Of a stretch of 6,396 bases of DNA, positions 1 through 6,396 are shown piece by piece. A program made the position numbers and the translations under genes. Numbering within the stretch: the first letter of the stretch is position 1; each line of letters begins with the position of its first letter. The notes under the pieces are model-generated. The model made no database searches. It saw nothing but the letters and a program-made list of their open reading frames with translations, and was not told the origin of the DNA. This stretch comes from CALKKN01 sp050118555 (GTDB taxonomy: Bacteria > Pseudomonadota > Gammaproteobacteria > Xanthomonadales > SZUA-36): contig JASFKQ010000214.1 of the NCBI GenBank assembly GCA_050118555.1, positions 1 to 6,396 on the forward strand, read 5' to 3'.

Positions 1-257
1 GAGAAATTGCGCCGGTGCAGGGAAATCCCCAGGGCGTCCGCCACGGCTTGGGCATCGGCTGCGTCGGCTTCGGCCGGACAGGTGCCGTGGCGGTCGTCTT
101 CTTCCCAGTTCTTCATGAACATGCCCGCGATGGAATGTCCCTTCTCGCGCAGCAGCAGGGCGGAGACGGAGGAATCCACGCCACCCGACATGGCGACCAT
201 GATGTCGGCCGTGGTGCTGCCTCTTTGATGCCCGGAACCCGTCATGTCCACATACAT
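1..257 (-). CDS. mnmA: tRNA-specific 2-thiouridylase MnmA, N-terminal part (runs off left edge)
   Basis: MnmA activates U34 of tRNA-Lys, -Glu and -Gln with ATP and inserts sulfur relayed from IscS through the Tus proteins, giving the 2-thio part of mnm5s2U in the cytoplasm. Only about 85 N-terminal residues are visible. They include the ATP-binding PP-loop SGGVDSS at residues 24-30, the family stretch MFMKNWEEDD at 46-55, with Cys60 a little further on, and an alternating ADAADAQAVADALGI segment at 64-78. All match the start of gammaproteobacterial MnmA. The catalytic cysteines of the full enzyme lie outside the window. The start is uncertain: ATG at 257 and ATG at 245 are both in frame, neither has a good Shine-Dalgarno sequence, and the frame stays open upstream. 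Starting at 245 gives a leader closer in length to the E. coli protein. The gene is divergent from clpS. Identity is confident, the start is not. Confidence 0.94.
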   Translation of the reverse strand, partial: MYVDMTGSGHQRGSTTADIMVAMSGGVDSSVSALLLREKGHSIAGMFMKNWEEDDRHGTCPAEADAADAQAVADALGISLHRRNF

Positions 258-333
258 GGGGTCGCTTGCTGCGCCACAAAAGCCACCGCCGGCGGGTTTC
301 ACGAAGGAGAAAATCTGAGATAGAATCCCGCCT
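258..333. promoter_or_regulatory. Divergent mnmA/clpS control region
   Basis: This 76-base gap must hold promoters for both mnmA (leftward) and clpS (rightward). A perfect 10-base dyad, CCGCCGGCGG, lies at 286-295. A possible rightward -10 hexamer, TAGAAT at 321-326, ends seven bases before the clpS ATG, but there is no good -35 (only TTTCAC at 297-302, 18 bases away). A strong Shine-Dalgarno-like AAGGAG sits at 304-309, about 24 bases from the clpS start, which is too far to serve it directly. I see no convincing leftward promoter. The promoter function is inferred from gene orientation rather than from strong motifs. Confidence 0.4.
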
Positions 334-654
334 ATGGGACGCGATCTTGAATCACGCAAAGATCAGGGGTTGGCGCTGGAGGAAGCACGGCCGGACGTAA
401 AACTTCCGCCGATGTACCGTGTCATACTGTTGAATGACGATTACACCCCGATGGACTTTGTCATCGAGATACTGAAAACGTTTTTCGGCATGAGTCACGA
501 TCGTGCCACCCAGGTCATGTTGCACGTTCACACGCGCGGCAAGGGTGTGTGCGGTGTATTCACGTTCGAGATCGCGGAGACCAAGGTGGCCCAGGTCAAC
601 GAGTATTCGCGGCAGAACGAACATCCCCTCAAGTGCACGATGGAAAAGGCCTGA
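334..654 (+). CDS. clpS: ATP-dependent Clp protease adaptor ClpS
   Basis: ClpS binds proteins with N-degron residues (Leu, Phe, Tyr, Trp) and delivers them to ClpAP by docking on the ClpA N-domain. The product is 106 residues, the same length as E. coli ClpS, and aligns without gaps to it as I recall it. The N-degron pocket residues are in place: Asn34-Asp35-Asp36, Thr38, Met40, His66 and Leu99. The core motif LLNDDYTPMDFV is at 32-43 and NEHPLKCTMEKA closes the protein. Residues 1-25 are the variable N-terminal extension that enters the ClpA channel in the known complex. The ATG at 334 is the first usable start after an in-frame TGA at 316-318, although it lacks a close Shine-Dalgarno sequence. 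The stop is 18 bases before clpA, so the two are an operon matching adaptor to unfoldase. Confidence 0.97.
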   Translation: MGRDLESRKDQGLALEEARPDVKLPPMYRVILLNDDYTPMDFVIEILKTFFGMSHDRATQVMLHVHTRGKGVCGVFTFEIAETKVAQVNEYSRQNEHPLKCTMEKA

Positions 655-659
655 GCGCC

Positions 660-667
660 AGGCGGAG
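660..667 (+). promoter_or_regulatory. Ribosome binding site of clpA
   Basis: AGGCGGAG lies five bases before the clpA ATG at 673, in the 18-base gap after clpS. It supports that start and independent initiation on a shared clpS-clpA mRNA. Confidence 0.6.
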
Positions 668-672
668 TACCC

Positions 673-2982
<2,310 letters not shown>

Positions 2983-3029
2983 AGCGGCGGTCAGCCGTTC
3001 GGATTTTGGCTTCGATTTCTTGGTCTTGC

Positions 3030-3062
3030 CCGGCGTTCGGCTTCCCCGGCGGGAAGCGCCGG
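3030..3062. terminator. Possible bidirectional hairpin between clpA and infA
   Basis: The 85-base gap between the convergent clpA and infA stops contains an inverted repeat. The inner stem is CTTCCC (3041-3046) with GGGAAG (3051-3056) around a four-base loop. The outer stem is CCGGCG (3030-3035) with CGCCGG (3057-3062), with a five-base bulge on the left arm. Its position suits a shared transcription barrier. Neither strand has a T-tract after the stem, so it is not a classic intrinsic terminator. Confidence 0.4.
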
Positions 3063-3067
3063 TCGAC

Positions 3068-3286
3068 TTACTTGGTGCGGTAGGTGATTCTTCCCTTGGA
3101 CAGATCGTAGGGGGTCAGTTCGACCTTGACCTTGTCGCCGGTGAGAATGCGGATGTAATGCTTGCGCATGCGCCCTGAGATATGGGCGGTCACGACGTGA
3201 CCGTTTTCCAGTTCAACCCTGAACATCGTGTTCGGCAACGTCTCGATGACGGTGCCGTCCATTTCAATAACATCTTCTTTAGCCAT
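3068..3286 (-). CDS. infA: Translation initiation factor IF-1
   Basis: IF-1 occupies the ribosomal A site on the 30S subunit during initiation and helps IF-2 and IF-3 select the start codon. The product is 72 residues, the standard bacterial length, and forms a single S1-like OB fold. Nearly the whole chain follows the E. coli protein: MAKEDVIEMDGTV at the start, TLPNTMFRVELENGH at 16-30, HISGRMRK at 35-42, YIRILTGDKV at 44-53 and ELTPYDLSKGRI at 56-67. The basic residues Arg39, Arg41 and Lys42 correspond to the surface known to contact 16S rRNA. The start is fixed by homology and by GAGGG at 3290-3294 just upstream; an in-frame ATG 39 bases earlier is not the likely start. It converges on clpA and diverges from tRNA-Gly. 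A weak -10-like CACAAT lies on this strand at 3316-3321, without a clear -35. Confidence 0.98.
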   Translation of the reverse strand: MAKEDVIEMDGTVIETLPNTMFRVELENGHVVTAHISGRMRKHYIRILTGDKVKVELTPYDLSKGRITYRTK

Positions 3287-3343
3287 GGACCCTCGTCCGT
3301 TTTTTCGGGATGCGTATTGTGCCATAAAACCGGCGATATGGTG

Positions 3344-3371
3344 TTGACAGGGATCGGGTTTCCCTTACAAT
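3344..3371 (+). promoter_or_regulatory. Sigma70-type promoter of tRNA-Gly
   Basis: A perfect -35 TTGACA (3344-3349) is followed after 16 bases by TACAAT (3366-3371), one mismatch from the -10 consensus. Transcription would start near 3378, a few bases before the mature tRNA at 3383, so the 5' leader is very short. Near-consensus strength fits a stable-RNA gene. It is the best promoter in the window. Confidence 0.85.
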
Positions 3372-3382
3372 ACCCATCCTCC

Positions 3383-3458
<76 letters not shown>

Positions 3459-3548
3459 GGATTTCTGGCACTTCGGCACCTGTGAGCACGTCAGACGCTA
3501 AACGCGTGCAACATCGAAAGCGCACCGCCGAAGTCGACAGCCTCGATA
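3459..3548 (+). other. Foldable trailer between tRNA-Gly and its terminator
   Basis: This 90-base stretch has no convincing gene. It can fold: ACTTCGGC at 3470-3477 pairs perfectly with GCCGAAGT at 3527-3534. Inside that arm, GCACG (3486-3490) can pair with CGTGC (3505-3509). An alternative pairing joins the region 3504-3509 with 3522-3527. It lies between the end of the tRNA and a terminator on the same strand, so it should be transcribed with the tRNA and then trimmed. Whether it does anything after trimming cannot be told from the sequence. Confidence 0.45.
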
Positions 3549-3582
3549 GCCCTCGGCCTGCCCGCCGGGGGCTTATTGTTAT
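3549..3582 (+). terminator. Rho-independent terminator after tRNA-Gly
   Basis: GCCCTCGG (3549-3556) pairs with CCGGGGGC (3565-3572) to give an eight-base-pair stem with one G-U pair and an eight-base loop. The T-rich tail TTATTGTTAT follows. It ends the tRNA-Gly transcript and insulates the methyltransferase gene, which begins 76 bases later. Confidence 0.75.
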
Positions 3583-3657
3583 CGAATGCAGAAAACCAAC
3601 CGCCGGCCGCCGTTGTCATACCAGAGTCCTGTCCAGTACCTCGAGCCGGAGGCATGC

Positions 3658-4296
3658 ATGAACACCGACTATTTCGACCAGCGGGCCGCCGGCTGGGAAC
3701 AGGTATCCCAGCGGGTCCGGAACGTGGACAACATCGCCCGGGCCATGCGCGAGCGCATCCGGTTCGCCGAATCGATGGAGATCATGGATTTCGGATCGGG
3801 CACCGGCCTGCTTCTGGAGCGAATCGCGCCGCTGGTCGGGAAGATCACGGCGGTGGACACATCGACAGCCATGAATGAGCAACTTGCCGGAAAACGCGGC
3901 CAACTCGACTGCGAACTGGAGATTCTCAATGTCGATCTGGTCAGGGAAGGGCTGGACAGGCGGTTCGATGGGGTCATTTCCTCGATGACGATACATCACA
4001 TCGAAGACATTCTGTCGCTGTTTCGCACCTTTCACGGACTCTTGAACGACGGCGGATTCATCGCGATCGCGGACCTCGACCTGGAAGACGGCAGTTTTCA
4101 CTCGGAGGATGCCGGTGTGTTCCATACCGGTTTCGAACGCGATGTACTGCTTGCGACGGCAACGGAGGCCGGATTCGCCGACGCGGACATTTCGACCGCG
4201 AGCGTCGTGCGAAAGCCACAGCGTGATTATCCGGTGTTCCTGCTGACTGCCAGGCGTCAGGGGCGTGGCGGATTACGGCCTGCGGGCGCGGGGTAG
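3658..4296 (+). CDS. Class I SAM-dependent methyltransferase, substrate unknown
   Basis: A 212-residue soluble protein with a Rossmann-type methyltransferase fold of the UbiE/Methyltransf_11 kind. The SAM-binding glycine loop is MDFGSGTG at 43-50, the acidic residue that would hold the SAM ribose is Asp67 in AVDTS, and Asp93 in NVDL is likely near the adenine. Motif IV is FDGVISSMTIHHIED at 103-117, followed by a LLNDGGFIAIADLD strand in the usual place. No family-specific substrate motif is visible, so small-molecule versus other targets cannot be decided. GGAGG at 3648-3652, five bases before ATG 3658, fixes the start. An in-frame ATG at 3586 is less likely, because it lies directly behind the tRNA terminator and lacks an RBS. 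No good promoter is seen in 3583-3650. The last dozen residues are Gly/Arg-rich and look like a low-complexity tail. It converges on the phosphatase gene with a 21-base gap. Confidence 0.9.
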   Translation: MNTDYFDQRAAGWEQVSQRVRNVDNIARAMRERIRFAESMEIMDFGSGTGLLLERIAPLVGKITAVDTSTAMNEQLAGKRGQLDCELEILNVDLVREGLDRRFDGVISSMTIHHIEDILSLFRTFHGLLNDGGFIAIADLDLEDGSFHSEDAGVFHTGFERDVLLATATEAGFADADISTASVVRKPQRDYPVFLLTARRQGRGGLRPAGAG

Positions 4297-4317
4297 CGAG
4301 GGCAGAAGGGTAGTGGA

Positions 4318-4911
4318 CTATCGCTGCAGCAGACCGTCGATGATGCCCATTTGCTCTTTCCAGTTCGCGTAGCACCCGGCCCAGGTTCCGGGTTGGCAGC
4401 TGTCCTCGCCTTCGCGCTTCAATGCAAAAACATGCTGCGGGCTTATTCCCGCGTCCGCATAGGCTTCGAAGTCGGTGCTGGAATCGCCGTAGGCGGCCAC
4501 GAAGCACCAACCCTCGGCTTTGTAGGCGTTTAGCACGCGCTCCTTGAACGCTGCGTGGTCCTTGCGGTCTTCGCGGTCTTCGGTCAGCTGCAAACTGCCT
4601 GCCGGGAACCCGTTCTTGCTGAGCCAGTCCCGGATGCCGCCCTGGAACATCGGGATGCGCGCACTGAGGTAAACGATTTTGATGCCAGCGTCGGCAAAAG
4701 CCTGGACCGCGGCCGCCGCCCCTTCACGAGCCGTGTAGATGGATGAAACCTTCGGCGTGAGTGTGCCGTCGATGTCGAACACGACGGCCTCGGGCTGGCC
4801 GGGAGGGGCCGGTTTAATCTCGTCGGCCGTGGCGGCGCAACCAGCGCCGATCGCGGTCCAGAGCAGGAGGGGCGCAAACCACCGTAAGGTCGATCTTCGC
4901 AAGGTGTGCAT
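4318..4911 (-). CDS. Exported HAD-superfamily phosphatase (LNS2/acid-phosphatase-like)
   Basis: A 197-residue protein with an export signal and a HAD hydrolase domain. Residues 1-24 have a basic start (RRSTLR) and a hydrophobic core (WFAPLLLWTAIGAG). Cleavage could be before Cys25 as a lipoprotein (GAGC, a poor lipobox because position -3 is Gly), or after Ala29 by signal peptidase I (ATA then DE). HAD motif I is FDIDGT at 45-50, with Asp46 the expected nucleophile and Asp48 the acid/base. Motif II is YLSAR with Ser83. Motif III is probably Lys117 or Lys123. Motif IV is GDSSTD at 142-147 with Asp143 and Asp147. The YLSAR plus GDSSTD layout resembles LNS2 (lipin-type) and acid-phosphatase HADs, so a phosphomonoesterase acting in the periplasm is inferred; the substrate is unknown. 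Cys172 and Cys180 could form a disulfide. AGGA within the upstream stop region, about seven bases before the ATG, serves as RBS. It is the second gene of an operon after the DUF885 gene. Confidence 0.88.
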   Translation of the reverse strand: MHTLRRSTLRWFAPLLLWTAIGAGCAATADEIKPAPPGQPEAVVFDIDGTLTPKVSSIYTAREGAAAAVQAFADAGIKIVYLSARIPMFQGGIRDWLSKNGFPAGSLQLTEDREDRKDHAAFKERVLNAYKAEGWCFVAAYGDSSTDFEAYADAGISPQHVFALKREGEDSCQPGTWAGCYANWKEQMGIIDGLLQR

Positions 4912-4920
4912 GTTCAGTTC

Positions 4921-6396
4921 CTATTGCGGCACGGTGACCGGTTCCCCGGCCAGCGCGTCGAGGCGGAGCAGCTGATCGTCGCGGCCCAGGTATTCCCATC
5001 GCTGCAGCGCGATCGGCACGTTCCCGTTTTGCATCAGGAAATCGTGAAACTCACGCAGGGAAAATGCATCGCCCTTGTCCAGCCGGGCATCGGCCAGGAA
5101 GTCGAGGATCTGCAGCTTGCCGATCTGGTAGGTAATGGCCTGGCCGGGGGTCGAGGCGAAGAAAACGGCTTCGTCATCGGCCGTCTCGCGGTCCATGGGC
5201 ACGGCGCGTTCCAGGTAGGCGGCGGCCTGCTCGATGGTGAAGTCGCCCACCGCCAGCCGAATGTCCACCTCCACCCGCAAGGCCCGCAGGCGCATGAAGC
5301 TGTAGATGATCTCCCGTGACTTGGGGCTGAACTCGAACAGGCCCGACTGGAGCAGCAACTCTTCGACGTAGAAGCCGATCCCTTCGTTGGCGCCGGAGTC
5401 GAAGTAATGCCGGCGAATCCAATCGGGGTTGGCCCACGAAAGCGCCAGCTGGAAGTAGTGGCCGGGAATGCCTTCGTGGATCAGCAGGGGACGGGGATCG
5501 CGCGCGGCCGACAGGTGGAAATAGGGCAGGTCCGGCGAGGGCTCCGGGATGTAGCTGTAGGCATCTTCGTCCAGGCGGGTCGCCGACGTCAGGTCGTCCG
5601 TGACGCCGAGAAACGCCAGCGGCTTCAGGTAAGCGGGCAGGGGGGCGTTGCGGTAATGCATCAGTTCCCTGGGCACGGACATGAGGCCGCGCGCTTCGAG
5701 AAATGCCCGGACTTCCTTTTCCTTCAGGAATGAAGCCTCGATCTGCTTTTCCGCGCTTTCGAACAGCGGCAGATCGGGAAGCTCGCGGTTGCGATTGCGT
5801 TCCAGGGCATCCCACACGACGGCCCGGTTCCAGGCCTGGCGGCCCTGCGCCAGCAATTCGTCTGGGGTGTACGGAATCAGCGCCACGTTGGCCAGGAACC
5901 ACTGGTAGGCGGGTGGACCGATCGCGAACGCGGTCTGCATCGTGGACAGGCCGGATTGCAGCCATTCAGCATACGCTGCCAGGGCCTTTGCCGCAGCCGA
6001 TACGGTACGCGCCAGACGCTGCCTGAAGCGTTCCGGCGTGACCTCCTGGAGGCCGGCCTGCATCGCCTGCAATCGGTCTTCGATGCCGTCCAGCGAGTTG
6101 ATTGCGGCCTGGGCGAACGGCCGCACCGGCCGGTCCAGATCCTCGCGGGCATGATCGAGCGTGGACGGAATGCTCTCCAGCCGCAGCAGTATGTTCTCGA
6201 TGCGCCGGTCGGTCATGGGCGAGGCGATGACCAGCAGCTCGAACACGCTTCCCAGGGACTGCTGGATGTAGAACAACGGATTCCGGCGCGGCGCCTGCAG
6301 CACGTCCAGTTCCCAGTGCACGCGCTGAATCGCCGACCGCAGCAGGCGCTGATCGACCTGCGTGGCGATATCCGCCTCCCGCGCGTCGATGGCGTC
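4921..6396 (-). CDS. DUF885-family protein, putative zinc metallohydrolase (5' end beyond right edge)
   Basis: The frame is open from the TAG at 4921-4923 to the right edge, giving 491 residues of the C-terminal and central part. I assign it to DUF885 (PF05960) from the motif HEGIPGH at visible residues 307-313 (bases 5458-5478) in the context LLIHEGIPGHYFQL. A following NEGIGFYVEELLLQSG carries Glu338, where the family has an EG-x-x-x-Y-x-E segment. The C-terminal helical region includes MRLRALRVEVDIRL and TPGQAITYQIGKLQI. Family members are usually near 550-600 residues, so roughly 70-110 residues, including any signal peptide or lipobox, are missing here. Biochemical function is not established for most members; a metallopeptidase-like role is inferred from the paired His/Glu motif. 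A GTG at 6321 can be read as a start, but conserved-looking sequence continues upstream (DQRLLRSAIQRVHWEL), so it is internal. Its stop is nine bases from the phosphatase start, indicating co-transcription. Confidence 0.88.
   Translation of the reverse strand, partial: DAIDAREADIATQVDQRLLRSAIQRVHWELDVLQAPRRNPLFYIQQSLGSVFELLVIASPMTDRRIENILLRLESIPSTLDHAREDLDRPVRPFAQAAINSLDGIEDRLQAMQAGLQEVTPERFRQRLARTVSAAAKALAAYAEWLQSGLSTMQTAFAIGPPAYQWFLANVALIPYTPDELLAQGRQAWNRAVVWDALERNRNRELPDLPLFESAEKQIEASFLKEKEVRAFLEARGLMSVPRELMHYRNAPLPAYLKPLAFLGVTDDLTSATRLDEDAYSYIPEPSPDLPYFHLSAARDPRPLLIHEGIPGHYFQLALSWANPDWIRRHYFDSGANEGIGFYVEELLLQSGLFEFSPKSREIIYSFMRLRALRVEVDIRLAVGDFTIEQAAAYLERAVPMDRETADDEAVFFASTPGQAITYQIGKLQILDFLADARLDKGDAFSLREFHDFLMQNGNVPIALQRWEYLGRDDQLLRLDALAGEPVTVPQ

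Noticed and set aside
3287..3325. Upstream in-frame ATG extending infA by 13 residues
   Set aside because: IF-1 is almost always 72 residues beginning MAKED, and the RBS GAGGG at 3290-3294 serves the shorter start.
3639..3652. CCTC/GAGG hairpin that could hide the methyltransferase RBS
   Set aside because: Only four base pairs with a six-base loop; too weak to propose regulation.
3586..3657. Upstream in-frame ATG extending the methyltransferase by 24 residues
   Set aside because: It lies directly behind the tRNA terminator with no RBS, while GGAGG precedes the ATG at 3658, from which the protein begins in the usual family style (NTDYFDQRAAGW).
4906..6154. Several plus-strand open frames (about 60-137 codons) inside the DUF885 region
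   Set aside because: They overlap a well-supported minus-strand coding sequence, show no domain features and have no RBS or promoter support.
6319..6321. GTG as the start of the DUF885 gene
   Set aside because: The frame stays open to the window edge, and the upstream translation continues with family-like sequence, so this GTG is internal and the gene is partial.

Overview
The window reads as a GC-rich Gammaproteobacterium chromosome. The reasons are the clpS-clpA pair facing infA, an initiation factor 1 almost identical in pattern to the enterobacterial protein, an MnmA N-terminus of the gammaproteobacterial type, and a tRNA-Gly gene with encoded CCA. The genus cannot be told from this stretch. 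There are no insertion sequences, phage genes, CRISPR repeats or other signs of recent transfer. Most of it is conserved housekeeping DNA.

Layout. Positions 1-257 hold the start of mnmA (tRNA 2-thiouridylase) on the minus strand, running off the left edge. A short divergent control region (258-333) separates it from clpS (334-654) and clpA (673-2982), a plus-strand operon for the N-end-rule adaptor and the AAA+ unfoldase of ClpAP. Facing clpA is infA (3068-3286, minus). Divergent from infA is tRNA-Gly(GCC) (3383-3458, plus), with a near-consensus sigma70 promoter, a foldable trailer and a rho-independent terminator ending near 3582. A class I SAM-dependent methyltransferase follows (3658-4296, plus). 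The right part is a minus-strand operon: a DUF885-family protein whose start lies beyond the right edge (4921-6396), then an exported HAD-superfamily phosphatase (4318-4911) nine bases downstream.

How the genes relate. mnmA, clpSA, infA and tRNA-Gly all serve translation or protein quality control. The clpSA/infA convergence is the arrangement known from Escherichia coli, but the tRNA differs: E. coli has serW between clpA and infA, here tRNA-Gly lies on the far side of infA. The right-hand pair, a putative metallohydrolase and an exported phosphatase, looks co-transcribed and envelope-directed. It is the least characterised part of the window.

I found no convincing undescribed multi-gene system. 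The points most worth a second look are the structured tRNA-Gly trailer, the DUF885-phosphatase operon, and the poorly placed ribosome binding site of clpS. The 2-kb open frame antisense to clpSA is explained by codon register and is rejected.
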